The notes under the pieces were generated by a model, which did not search any database, had not been told where the DNA came from, and saw nothing but the letters and a program-made list of their open reading frames with translations. Below are positions 21,034 to 29,057 of a stretch of DNA of 45,445 nt, in pieces. Position numbers and translations under genes: made by a program. Position 1 is the first letter of the stretch. Each line of letters opens with the position of its first letter. This DNA is from a virus, in IMG/VR virus record IMGVR_UViG_3300034063_000357, positions 1 through 45,445 of that record; one strand, written 5' to 3'.

Positions 21034-22038
21034 ATGCCTAAAAAATCAACAATTCCTACAACTGTAGAAGAAATGCCCCAAACAGAACAAATCACTTTAG
21101 CATCTACTCCTTCAAAACCAAAATATCCTACTATGGATTTTTTGACTAAAAGGACTGTTAGAGTAGTACCTATTGAAAGTAGGACTTTTACTAATCAGCA
21201 AGTAGAACAATTGCCTGAAGGATTTATTCATGAAGGTATGGGAAGGTCTCTTGAGTTAAAGAGAGATAGAACTACTGGTGAATTCTTACCTATCTTTGAC
21301 CACATTGAAAAGGTATTAACTCCTCAGTTTCCTGATGAACCTATGACAGAACTAGAGTTCTTTAATAGAATTACAGGATATGAATTATCTTTTGCTAAAG
21401 AAACAAAAAACTTTTGGTCAGGATGGATTTCTGATGGGCCAAATAACAAAGGTAAACTACCTTATTCAGTAAAGCTTCCAAAAGAAGGCTTAACTCTTGA
21501 CTTAACTAATGTATGGGACAATATTACTTGGAGAGTTTTAAAAACTAATGACAAGTATATTGCTTCTTCTTGGGAATCAAGAAATGCTAAGCCTACTTAT
21601 TGGTTTGCTTTAGTAGATGAAAAAGTATCTGTAGACCGCAAGAAGGAAGAGATTAACCTTAGATTAAAAGCAACCGAAGAGTTTAATAGGATGAAAGATC
21701 ATCGTGAGCTTCTTATGGAGTTTATGATTATCAAAGACCCTAACAATATTATCTCTAAAACTGCTTCTACAGATTTCCTATTTAACTTGGTCTATGAAGT
21801 TATGGAGACCAATCCTAAGTTATTCTTGTCTATTGTTAATGATGAATACAAGGATGATAAAATCCTAATCTTCAGAGCAATTAGAGCAGGAGCACTTAAG
21901 AAAATTAGCACCAAATACTTTACTATGGGTGATGAGCCTCTAGGAGCATTGGGTGATGTAATTTCACTTATTAATAACCCTGAGAAACTAGAGTTCAGAA
22001 AGAAACTAGAATTTCAAGTAGAAAACTCTGATGTATGA
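21034..22038 (+). CDS. Virion-associated protein, conserved in crAss-like phages
   Basis: 334 residues. N-terminus is Pro/Thr-rich and disordered (KKSTIPTTVEEMPQTEQITL); the middle (EFFNRITGYELSFAKETKNF, then SGWISDGPNNKGKLPYSVKL) is beta-rich with many Trp and Tyr; the C-terminus is helical. In crAss-like genomes the gene after the capsid protein is a conserved unnamed virion protein, and this one has that place. It overlaps the next gene by 4 bases. A connector or capsid-interior role is possible. Confidence 0.75.
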   Translation: MPKKSTIPTTVEEMPQTEQITLASTPSKPKYPTMDFLTKRTVRVVPIESRTFTNQQVEQLPEGFIHEGMGRSLELKRDRTTGEFLPIFDHIEKVLTPQFPDEPMTELEFFNRITGYELSFAKETKNFWSGWISDGPNNKGKLPYSVKLPKEGLTLDLTNVWDNITWRVLKTNDKYIASSWESRNAKPTYWFALVDEKVSVDRKKEEINLRLKATEEFNRMKDHRELLMEFMIIKDPNNIISKTASTDFLFNLVYEVMETNPKLFLSIVNDEYKDDKILIFRAIRAGALKKISTKYFTMGDEPLGALGDVISLINNPEKLEFRKKLEFQVENSDV

Positions 22039-22823
22039 CAGCTAATGAAATGTGGCAGTTAGTTTTAGTAGAGTATGAAAAACTCAACTCTGCTGGTGCT
22101 CCTGGAATTCAGGAGGGTGAGGCAAATATTGTCTTAACTAACGCACAGAATCATTTTGTTCATACAAGAATTACTGCTATTTTAAATTTGAAGAGGGAAG
22201 GGTTAGAAGAAACAGAAATCAGAATGCAGGGGTTATCACCATTGGTAACCTCTGCTACTGTTTCAAGTTTCACTAACACTACAGATAATTTACCTAATGG
22301 AGTGTTTGCCACATTACCATTGGACTTTATGTACACCATTTTAGAAAGGTGTGTCATTGACCAAGATGATTGTGAAACTGGTGAACCTGCTGATTTACCT
22401 GTGTATGTTATATCTCATAATGAGTTTACCAGAAGCAGAAATAATCCATTCAAGAAACCTTACTTTAATCAAACTGAAGGTTTAGTATGGAGATTAGCAT
22501 TTACTAGAACTAACACTGGGTATAATTCTCAAACCACTACTTCTTCTAATGGCTATTCATTTATTACAGGTCAAACTGGAAAAAGGCATGAGTTATTCAC
22601 TGATGGAACCTTCAATATCGTAGATTACAATTTGCGATACTTAAGGTTACCAAAACCTATCAAAGTAGACCTAGCAAATTTTGTAACTCCAGTCAATATG
22701 CAGAACTGTGAGTTAGATGAATCAACACATAGACCTATTGTAGACATTGCTGTAAAGATGCTGAAAGAAGCTCTTTCACAACCTGACCAGCCACTACAAT
22801 TAGATTCTCAACAAATTGAGTAA
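22035..22823 (+). CDS. Head-tail connector/adaptor candidate, 262 aa
   Basis: 262 residues. N-terminal 55 are helical (NEMWQLVLVEYEKLNSAGAP ... NHFVHTRITAI), the centre is beta-rich with Thr/Ser-rich inserts, and the C-terminal helix follows NMQNCELDESTHRPIVDIAV (about 228-247). The 'C-e-L-d-E-x-x-H-x-x-Iv-x-x-A' ending is a recurring feature of Bacteroidota phage connector/ring proteins, as I recall. It follows the capsid genes as adaptors do. Exact ring number not assigned. Confidence 0.72.
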   Translation: MTANEMWQLVLVEYEKLNSAGAPGIQEGEANIVLTNAQNHFVHTRITAILNLKREGLEETEIRMQGLSPLVTSATVSSFTNTTDNLPNGVFATLPLDFMYTILERCVIDQDDCETGEPADLPVYVISHNEFTRSRNNPFKKPYFNQTEGLVWRLAFTRTNTGYNSQTTTSSNGYSFITGQTGKRHELFTDGTFNIVDYNLRYLRLPKPIKVDLANFVTPVNMQNCELDESTHRPIVDIAVKMLKEALSQPDQPLQLDSQQIE

Positions 22824-22862
22824 CTTTTTTTCATTTTTTACGTATAACATATAAACTTATAA
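22822..22862 (+). promoter_or_regulatory. Promoter-like motif, copy 1
   Basis: GTAACTTTTTTT, 8 bases, CGTATAACATATAAAC. A near copy sits at 30878 before another virion gene. It lies in the 52-bp gap before the Ala/Gly-rich gene. The GTAACTTTTTTT half also occurs right after the scaffold gene (19396), before the capsid gene. Confidence 0.5.
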
Positions 22863-22875
22863 ATTTTAAAACGCA

Positions 22876-23283
22876 ATGAAAACTTTCGCAAAAACTGTAA
22901 CCTTGACTAGTACTCAAGTAAATGCATTAAACGGTACTCCTATTGTTGTAGTACCTGCTCCACAAGCTGGTTATGCTCTTGTCCCACAAAACCTTATTAT
23001 TGCTAAAACCTCTGGAACTGCTGTAGGAACATCTGCAGGAGCTATTGGTCTAGGATATGATGGAACTTCTACTCTTGTAGTTTCTATAGCTCAAGCTACA
23101 GCTCAATCTGTTTTAGCTACTGGTGCTACTGCTGCTACTTATACTTCTGCTGTTAGTGCAGGTTCTGCTGGTGCTGGAGTATATGCTGGAAAAGCAATTG
23201 ATATCTCTGCAGGAGGTGCTGTAGCATCTTTTGATGGTACTCTTCAAGTAACTGTACTATTTAACATCGTTAAAATCGGTTAA
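22876..23283 (+). CDS. Ala/Gly/Thr-rich virion protein, 135 aa
   Basis: 135 residues, very rich in Ala, Gly, Thr, Ser and Val (e.g. TSAVSAGSAGAGVYAGKAID), no charge clusters, many small-residue beta strands. Such composition fits a capsid decoration or fibre-cement protein. Codon choice resembles that of the capsid protein, so it should be abundant. Own promoter-like motif upstream. The specific virion site is not known. Confidence 0.75.
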   Translation: MKTFAKTVTLTSTQVNALNGTPIVVVPAPQAGYALVPQNLIIAKTSGTAVGTSAGAIGLGYDGTSTLVVSIAQATAQSVLATGATAATYTSAVSAGSAGAGVYAGKAIDISAGGAVASFDGTLQVTVLFNIVKIG

Positions 23284-23316
23284 TAATATTTAATATAAAC
23301 TTTAAAAACAAATATC

Positions 23317-24615
23317 ATGATTGCACAACCGCAAATTTTAGACAACTTTAAGTTCTTTGCTGGAGCTGACCTAGCCAGAAGTGCTGGTGCTACTGCAGGA
23401 ACTTTAGCTTCTCCTGGCATTCTTGCTGATGGAGAAATCGTAATTACTGATGCTAGTAATGTGATTTTGAGCACTGCTACTGTTCTTACTACCAACACCC
23501 CAATTAAAATTGTTATGGGCCGTGGTACTACTGAGAACTTGTGGGAGTCACAACTTTTTACTTACAACGACATTACTAATTACACTGGTACTGCTTATGC
23601 TGCTAAAGTACAGCAAGTATCTTACTATGGTTTTAATGGTGTTACTGGTGTTGGCTCTTTCCAAGCTATCAATAACAACTATTACAGCCTTGTAGTTTCT
23701 TTCTATGAGTTGGTATCTCAAGAAGCTTCTGCTTTGATGAACCCCATTATTGTAGATTTCCTTTCTGATGCTTCTGCCACTCAAGGAGAAGTAGCTAATG
23801 GTCTTTACAGAAACTTGGTAAGACAACTTTCTTACTGGACTCGCAGACCTATTTTAGCTGAGCTTTTAAATGCTAATGCTGGTGCTGCTACTACTGGTGC
23901 TACTGGTACTTTAACTGCTACTCAAGGTTCTCCTATTGTTACTGCTACTGTTTCAGCTACTGCTGAATTTGCTGCAGGTGACTATGTAAGATTTGGTACT
24001 GGTGTTAATGACCCTGTATACTTGATTGCTTCAGCTGTAGGTACAACCTTAACTTTAGATGTTCCTTTCCAAGGAGCTTCTGGTTCATTTGTAGCTGGTG
24101 CTGCTGAGTACATTACTGCTGCTTTAGCAAATGCTGCTAACTTTGGTATCAAAGTAACTGGTCTTAACCAGCCTTTCATCCTAGATTCTCGCCCTTATGG
24201 ATTGGTAACTTTCCAAATTGGTATTTCTGGTGGAGGTACTACTAACTTGAGCTATCAAGTAGGTGCTTTCATGGGACATGGTACCTTTGAGCAAATGAGA
24301 ACTTTGGAAGCTGCTTCTTGGAGAAACCAAGGCCAAATTTACACCTATACTGAGTTTCCTCCTACTACTGTATTGACAGACTTGATTGCTGCTCAAAACC
24401 ACTCCACTTTGGATATCGTTTTGCGTAAGCCTAACAGAGCTTTGACTAATACAGATTTGAGAGCACAACTTTGTTTAGCTTGTGCTTTGGATAACAATGT
24501 TGCTAACACTTTTGATACTAACTACACTGGTGGTCTTTTGACTGGATGTGTTGATGTATTGGATGCTTATGTAACCAACTTTACCAACCTAACTGCCCAA
24601 TTGGGTAACCTGTAA
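23317..24615 (+). CDS. Abundant virion protein, auxiliary capsid/tail candidate, 432 aa
   Basis: 432 residues, beta-rich and Ala/Thr/Gly-rich. It starts MIAQPQILDNFKFFAGADLA, with conserved-looking LFTYNDITNYTGTAYAAKVQ and WRNQGQIYTYTEFPPTTVLT, and an Ala/Thr-rich insertion near 190-230 (AGAATTGATGTLTATQGSPI). Host-like codons suggest high expression. It is followed by a strong terminator, as is the capsid gene. I believe homologues occur in many Bacteroidota phages beside the capsid gene; an auxiliary capsid protein is the best guess. Confidence 0.72.
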   Translation: MIAQPQILDNFKFFAGADLARSAGATAGTLASPGILADGEIVITDASNVILSTATVLTTNTPIKIVMGRGTTENLWESQLFTYNDITNYTGTAYAAKVQQVSYYGFNGVTGVGSFQAINNNYYSLVVSFYELVSQEASALMNPIIVDFLSDASATQGEVANGLYRNLVRQLSYWTRRPILAELLNANAGAATTGATGTLTATQGSPIVTATVSATAEFAAGDYVRFGTGVNDPVYLIASAVGTTLTLDVPFQGASGSFVAGAAEYITAALANAANFGIKVTGLNQPFILDSRPYGLVTFQIGISGGGTTNLSYQVGAFMGHGTFEQMRTLEAASWRNQGQIYTYTEFPPTTVLTDLIAAQNHSTLDIVLRKPNRALTNTDLRAQLCLACALDNNVANTFDTNYTGGLLTGCVDVLDAYVTNFTNLTAQLGNL

Positions 24616-24635
24616 TCATAGCAATGCTACTAATG

Positions 24636-24668
24636 GGGGTAGCCTGAATTTTTGGGCTACCCTTTTTT
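24636..24668 (+). terminator. Terminator after the 432-aa virion gene
   Basis: GGGTAGCC, a 10-base loop, GGCTACCC and TTTTTT: a textbook intrinsic terminator 21 bases past the stop codon. Confidence 0.9.
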
Positions 24669-24716
24669 AGTAGTTTATGGAACTATTTTATTCAATAATC
24701 CGTAATATGATTACAT

Positions 24717-25283
24717 ATGGCACTAGAATTAAAGCTGTCTCTTTGCTTTAAAGAGAAATGCAGTAAGCTTCAGATATCTGATGCTACTGGAGAATATGAT
24801 GTAACTACCAATCCTACTGGATGGGGTGCACCTAATTTAGCACTAGCTGATGTAGATTCAGCTTCTGTTGTTTTAACCCCTCCTGGGGGTTCTGCTATTA
24901 CATACGATGTTACTGCTGAAGTGCAGGGAGCAACTATTGTAGATGGCACCTTTTTGTTAAAGCTTGTAGATAACATAACTCTTAATGATGGCATCTATAC
25001 TTTAACTTATACTGTAATAGATACTGATACTGATAGTGAGTATACTGTTACAGTTAAAAGTTTTTCTACTTGTAAAGCTGACTGCTGTGTAGAAAAAATG
25101 AAAGCTAAGTTTAAAGAAGAAATGTGTGGCTGTAATTGGGAAAATTACTGGGACTACTACAAACAAGCTGAAGCTCTTCTTTATGCTGCTAAGTCAGCAT
25201 TTGCTTGTGGTAAAGATGCCCAAGCTACTGATTTATTAACTCAAGTAAATAAAATATGTAGCATTCAAAAATGCTGCTGCTAA
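24717..25283 (+). CDS. Ig-like plus Cys-rich C-terminal virion protein, 188 aa
   Basis: 188 residues. About 1-110 is a beta sandwich-like region (VDSASVVLTPPGGSAITYDV, LKLVDNITLNDGIYTLTYTV). The C-terminal 75 residues are helical with eleven Cys, including CKADCC, CGC and a terminal CCC. Same gene order with small Cys-rich proteins is seen in crAss-like phages. The Cys clusters could bind metal or make disulfides after release. A head-fibre or decoration role is likely from context. Confidence 0.75.
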   Translation: MALELKLSLCFKEKCSKLQISDATGEYDVTTNPTGWGAPNLALADVDSASVVLTPPGGSAITYDVTAEVQGATIVDGTFLLKLVDNITLNDGIYTLTYTVIDTDTDSEYTVTVKSFSTCKADCCVEKMKAKFKEEMCGCNWENYWDYYKQAEALLYAAKSAFACGKDAQATDLLTQVNKICSIQKCCC

Positions 25284-25294
25284 AATAATATATT

Positions 25295-25966
25295 ATGTGC
25301 AACTGCTCTTCTAGTATTCCAAATTGTAATTGTAATGATTGCTCTACTATAACTATTCCTAGTATTCCTGGACCACAAGGTCCTGCTGGTGCTAATGGGA
25401 CAAATGGTACTAATGGTACTAATGGCTTAGATGCAGGTAATGTTATTGATACAGAAATTATTTTTGCTGCTGGTCCTGCAGAAGGTGCTGTAAGAAGATA
25501 TATTCCTGAAGTTCTCATTTCTCCTACTACAGAAATGACTAAGACAGAAGACAGGTTAAAAGTAAGAGCTGTATTTACATTAACAGATGAAGCAGTACCT
25601 GCTGCAGGTGTATTAGGAGTTTATATTAATAGTATTACTTCTATGGTAGGAGCTACAGCTTTAGTAGAGTATAGTGGTACAATTCCTAACAGTAAATATT
25701 TTTTCCTAGAATTTTACTTTGATAGAGTTACTACTCAAAGATTTAATGTAACAGGAACTGCTAAATTCTCTAATATTGTTACAGAAATAGGCCAAGGATT
25801 ATTTTTAGTTCCTGCTGAAAGTAACTATGTTATTAGAAGAATTGACCAACTAATTACTGCTCCTACTGTTCTTAACAACCCATTCTATATTTTCTTAGGT
25901 TCACAAAACTTAGGATATATTTATCCTACTTATTTTACTGTAGAATATATTTTACGGAAATCATGA
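25295..25966 (+). CDS. Collagen-like fibre protein, 223 aa
   Basis: N-terminus MCNCSSSIPNCNCNDCSTIT with five Cys, then a collagen-like run IPGPQGPAGANGTNGTNGTN (Gly every third residue, about 25-45), then a beta-rich C-terminal domain (about 60-223). The arrangement, anchor, short triple-helix stalk and knob domain, is that of a trimeric head or tail fibre. In crAss-like phages the genes here encode head fibres. The Cys anchor resembles the Cys-rich tails of both neighbouring proteins. Confidence 0.8.
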   Translation: MCNCSSSIPNCNCNDCSTITIPSIPGPQGPAGANGTNGTNGTNGLDAGNVIDTEIIFAAGPAEGAVRRYIPEVLISPTTEMTKTEDRLKVRAVFTLTDEAVPAAGVLGVYINSITSMVGATALVEYSGTIPNSKYFFLEFYFDRVTTQRFNVTGTAKFSNIVTEIGQGLFLVPAESNYVIRRIDQLITAPTVLNNPFYIFLGSQNLGYIYPTYFTVEYILRKS

Positions 25967-26238
25967 CAGAAGAATGCAGAATAAAGTACATTCAGTACAT
26001 ACAATGTAAGTACTCAGATTTAGCTCAACAGCTAACTAATAAGTACAAGTTGGGAAGAAAATGTCCTGAACTTGAAACTAGAATGTTAGTAGTTAGAGAG
26101 TATATTAAGTCTTTATACTGCTATAATACTTCACTAGAAGAAGGTCAAACTTTAGATGATATAAACTGTTTAACAGAAGAAGAAATTTGCAGTATTGTCC
26201 ATCATGCTATGGAGTTAACAGAAGATTGTAATTGTTAA
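25963..26238 (+). CDS. Small Cys-rich protein, 91 aa
   Basis: 91 residues, helical, with nine Cys spread as MTEECRIKYIQYIQCKYSDL, GRKC, SLYCYN, INCLTEEEICS and a terminal DCNC. Overlaps the fibre gene by 4 bases. Likely an adaptor that binds the Cys-rich ends of the two preceding proteins; this is inference from shared composition. No known domain. Confidence 0.72.
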   Translation: MTEECRIKYIQYIQCKYSDLAQQLTNKYKLGRKCPELETRMLVVREYIKSLYCYNTSLEEGQTLDDINCLTEEEICSIVHHAMELTEDCNC

Positions 26239-26250
26239 AAAATAAATAAA

Positions 26251-26598
26251 ATGACACAAGGATTTTTAAATGGTAATCTTTTTAAAGCTAAGGAAACCAT
26301 AGTAAATGATTATAAAGCTTTTAGTTCTGCTACTATTACAGTAAGTGGAACAGTGCAACTACTTGATTTAAGTGGTGCTAAAGCTAATGCTAGAGCAGTG
26401 CATATTTATGTAGACTCTACTGCTGTAAACAAAGCTTTAAGATATACCTATGATGGTTCTATTCCTTCTGCTGGTGTAGGTATTGCTAGAAAAGATAATG
26501 ATGAATTCATTATTACTGAATTTTCTAACCTACAAAAGTTTAGAGTAATCCAAGAGCTAGCAGCTACTACTACATTGTTTATCACCTACTTATACTAA
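26251..26598 (+). CDS. Beta-rich virion-associated protein, 115 aa
   Basis: 115 residues (MTQGFLNGNLFKAKETIVND ... ATTTLFITYLY), alternating Val/Thr/Ala strands in a jelly-roll-like pattern. It ends in an aromatic strand typical of fibre-tip subunits. The next gene's product also has this type of end. Function unknown, presumed fibre part. Confidence 0.7.
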   Translation: MTQGFLNGNLFKAKETIVNDYKAFSSATITVSGTVQLLDLSGAKANARAVHIYVDSTAVNKALRYTYDGSIPSAGVGIARKDNDEFIITEFSNLQKFRVIQELAATTTLFITYLY

Positions 26599-26602
26599 TA
26601 TT

Positions 26603-27181
26603 ATGTCAAAGTATATTAATACAACTAGGCAAAATGTATTTAAAAATCCTGGAGCTGCAGGTACAGGTAGTTCTGTAGGAGGATTGTTTGCTCAAACTGG
26701 AGATAGCCCTAATAATAACACTATTCTAGAAACCACTTTAATTGATGGTGGTGTAGGAAATTTAACAGTACCTGCTAATGGATTTACTGTAGGAGATTCT
26801 TTTTCTGTAGTTATGGGTGGCAAAGTAACTTGTAGTAATAACTCTCCAATAACAATTAGAGTTAAATCTAGCTCTGCTATTTTAGCTACCACTGGTCTTA
26901 TATCTTTACCTCAGATTACTAATAGAAACTGGGAACTAGAATTATCTTTTACCATTAGACAAATTGGTGCTGCTGGTGTAGCATCTATTATTACTCATGG
27001 TGATTTCCTTTACCTAAGAGATTCTTCTTCAGGCTTTGAAGGTGTTACATTTAGCAGTACAAACAATACTACATTTAATACTACTATTTCAAATACTTTT
27101 GATATAACTGCTCAGTGGTCAACTCTAAATATAAACAACGTATTATATTCAGAAATATTTACACTAAGTAAAACTTATTAA
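26603..27181 (+). CDS. Beta-rich fibre-tip-like protein, 192 aa
   Basis: 192 residues: an N-terminal short tail (YINTTRQNVFKNPGAAGTGS), then a Gly/Thr/Ser beta domain with GDSFSVVMGGKVTCSNNSPI and NRNWELELSFTIRQIGAAGV, ending in NNVLYSEIFTLSKTY. This order matches TNF-like/jelly-roll tips of phage fibres. One Cys only. Presumed receptor-binding or head-fibre component; not certain. Confidence 0.7.
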   Translation: MSKYINTTRQNVFKNPGAAGTGSSVGGLFAQTGDSPNNNTILETTLIDGGVGNLTVPANGFTVGDSFSVVMGGKVTCSNNSPITIRVKSSSAILATTGLISLPQITNRNWELELSFTIRQIGAAGVASIITHGDFLYLRDSSSGFEGVTFSSTNNTTFNTTISNTFDITAQWSTLNINNVLYSEIFTLSKTY

Positions 27182-27182
27182 T

Positions 27183-27692
27183 ATGGACCAAATTAGTTTA
27201 GATAGGATAGAATTACTGCACCCTTCTGTTAGAGAAGAGGCTAAGGAGATATATAAAAAAATCACTGAAGCCCTTACAGGTAGAGCATCATGCAGATTTA
27301 CTCAAACACTTAGAACTTTTAAAGAGCAGGATGATTTATTTGCTAAAGGAAGGACAAAGTTATTCAGTGCTACTGGTAAAAGAGTAGGTAAAGTAACTAA
27401 TGCTAAAGGTGGACAATCTTATCATAACTATGGATTAGCTATTGATTTCTGTTTAGTGATTGATGGTAAGTTAGCATCTTGGGATTGGCAAAAAGATTTT
27501 GATAATGATAAAACTGCTGACTGGATGGAAGTAGTAAATATCTTTAAATCCTATGGTTGGGAATGGGGAGGTGAATGGAAATTTATAGATAGGCCTCACT
27601 TTCAAAAAACCTTTGGTCTATCTACTAAAGAATTATTAAAAAGACACAACAACAAAAACTTTATTCCAGGAACAACATACGTGAACATTTAA
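27183..27692 (+). CDS. Endolysin, M15-type peptidase
   Basis: Cuts peptide stems of host peptidoglycan. 169 residues. The zinc site is visible: SYHNYGLAID at 79-88 (His81 and Asp88) and PHFQ with His139; GWEWGGEW just before it carries the candidate catalytic Glu. This is the VanY / L-alanyl-D-glutamate peptidase fold (peptidase family M15) known from phage endolysins such as that of T5. No signal peptide, so it needs the holin encoded 5 bases downstream. Confidence 0.92.
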   Translation: MDQISLDRIELLHPSVREEAKEIYKKITEALTGRASCRFTQTLRTFKEQDDLFAKGRTKLFSATGKRVGKVTNAKGGQSYHNYGLAIDFCLVIDGKLASWDWQKDFDNDKTADWMEVVNIFKSYGWEWGGEWKFIDRPHFQKTFGLSTKELLKRHNNKNFIPGTTYVNI

Positions 27693-27697
27693 CTAAA

Positions 27698-28162
27698 ATG
27701 GAAAAGCTAAATCTTAAAGTAACTCTACTTTCATATATATCAGTGGTAATATCATTCTTTACACCACTAGTACCACTATTGCTTTTAGTATTCTTTGCTG
27801 TTGTAGCAGATACTTTTGTAGGGAGATGGTATGCTAAAAAACAAGGTAAAGAAGTGCTTAGTAAAATCACAAGAAAAGGATTTGTAAACAAGATGTTTAC
27901 CTATGGTGGTGGACTTACGTTTATCTTTTTATTAGATAGATGGGTCCTTAATGATTTTGTGATGATGTACTTTCCTAAAGAATATCTATCTACACTATTT
28001 ACAGCTTTATTTATAATCTGGATAGAGTATACATCTGTTGATGAAAAGATAAGATGGCAAACAGGAAAAGGTATTACTGAAAGAATATTTGAGTTTGTTA
28101 AATCTGTAAAAAAGACTATAGCTACTATTGTTGATTTACGTGAACAAAGAGATAACCAGTAA
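27698..28162 (+). CDS. Holin
   Basis: Inner-membrane pore former that releases the endolysin. 154 residues with hydrophobic segments at about 8-42 (long, may be two helices: VTLLSYISVVISFFTPLVPL then LLLVFFAVVAD), 70-90 and 97-112, and a basic C-terminal tail. VADTFVGRWYAKKQGKE after the first segments and the gene position directly after the endolysin match the holin family common in Bacteroidota phages. The stop overlaps the next ATG by one base. Confidence 0.85.
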   Translation: MEKLNLKVTLLSYISVVISFFTPLVPLLLLVFFAVVADTFVGRWYAKKQGKEVLSKITRKGFVNKMFTYGGGLTFIFLLDRWVLNDFVMMYFPKEYLSTLFTALFIIWIEYTSVDEKIRWQTGKGITERIFEFVKSVKKTIATIVDLREQRDNQ

Positions 28163-28755
28163 TGTCAATATCTAGAGAAATGCAAGTATATGTTGAGGAG
28201 ACCATTAAAAGGTTTCTTAGAACCTCTATGCTTACTGTTACTAGAGATGCACATACACACCCTAATAAACCTTTACTTGATACTTTAATTAACTCAGGTC
28301 CAGGAACTAATTATCTTGCTGATGATGGTACTTATAAACCTGTATCAGGAGGAGGAGGTGGTGGAGAATATATTGTAGGAGAAAGAAGAAATGATTGGGT
28401 AGCTCCATATTCCTACTGTGGAACTGCTGCTGAAGGAACTTTAGAAAGTGACCCTGAATGGCAAATAGATAGGATTGAAGTTACTAACACAGGTGATATT
28501 ATAGTTAAATCAGCTAATAATGTTGCTTGGGATAATAGATACACTGTTACATATTCCAATAGTTATTTACCCTTGCAAAAGAAAAATGATTGGAATGCAC
28601 CATATAGTTATTGTGGAGTATCTCCAATAGGAGCATTTACTTCTGAACCTATATGGCAGATAGATAGACTTCAAGTTAATAATGATGGCTCTGTTGTTAC
28701 ATTAAGTGCTAACAATGTTGCCTGGGATGACAGATACACAGTAATTTATACATAA
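28162..28755 (+). CDS. Tail-fibre/adhesin-like protein with duplicated domain, 197 aa
   Basis: 197 residues. N-terminal 70: helical start, then GPGTNYLADDGTYKPVSGGG, a fibre-junction motif common in Bacteroidota phages, and a six-Gly linker. Two about 56-residue repeats follow: RNDWVAPYSYCG ... ANNVAWDNRYTVTY and KNDWNAPYSYCG ... ANNVAWDDRYTVIY. Each has one Cys and conserved W-Q-I-D-R. The repeats look like receptor- or carbohydrate-binding modules; that is inference. No membrane segment. Confidence 0.78.
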   Translation: MSISREMQVYVEETIKRFLRTSMLTVTRDAHTHPNKPLLDTLINSGPGTNYLADDGTYKPVSGGGGGGEYIVGERRNDWVAPYSYCGTAAEGTLESDPEWQIDRIEVTNTGDIIVKSANNVAWDNRYTVTYSNSYLPLQKKNDWNAPYSYCGVSPIGAFTSEPIWQIDRLQVNNDGSVVTLSANNVAWDDRYTVIYT

Positions 28756-28760
28756 AAACT

Positions 28761-29054
28761 ATGAATACAAATAAACCTATTACAGTAAACGATGTTACCT
28801 ATGATAAGGTGGCGGCATCTCTTTCATCAATGCCTTTATTCAGAGAAGCTGAAATTGGGCAAACTGTAGCCATTAGATTGCAGTATTACACCCACGATGA
28901 AAATGGGAATGTAATTAGACCTGAAGACCCATCACAATATGACGTTCCTGTTGTATATGGTGATGTAACTACTTCAGGTGATGCTGATGCATTAACTGCA
29001 TTTGCTAAGATCACCGAGGCTATTCAAGAGTACATTAACGCTAAAGGTTTTTAA
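28761..29054 (+). CDS. Hypothetical protein between two adhesin-like genes, 97 aa
   Basis: 97 residues (MNTNKPITVNDVTYDKVAAS ... ITEAIQEYINAKGF). Beta-rich first half with YTHDENGNVIRPEDPSQYDV, helical end. No domain recognised. Spacing of 3-6 bases to both fibre-type neighbours suggests a chaperone or small structural partner. Confidence 0.68.
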   Translation: MNTNKPITVNDVTYDKVAASLSSMPLFREAEIGQTVAIRLQYYTHDENGNVIRPEDPSQYDVPVVYGDVTTSGDADALTAFAKITEAIQEYINAKGF

Positions 29055-29057
29055 GTT

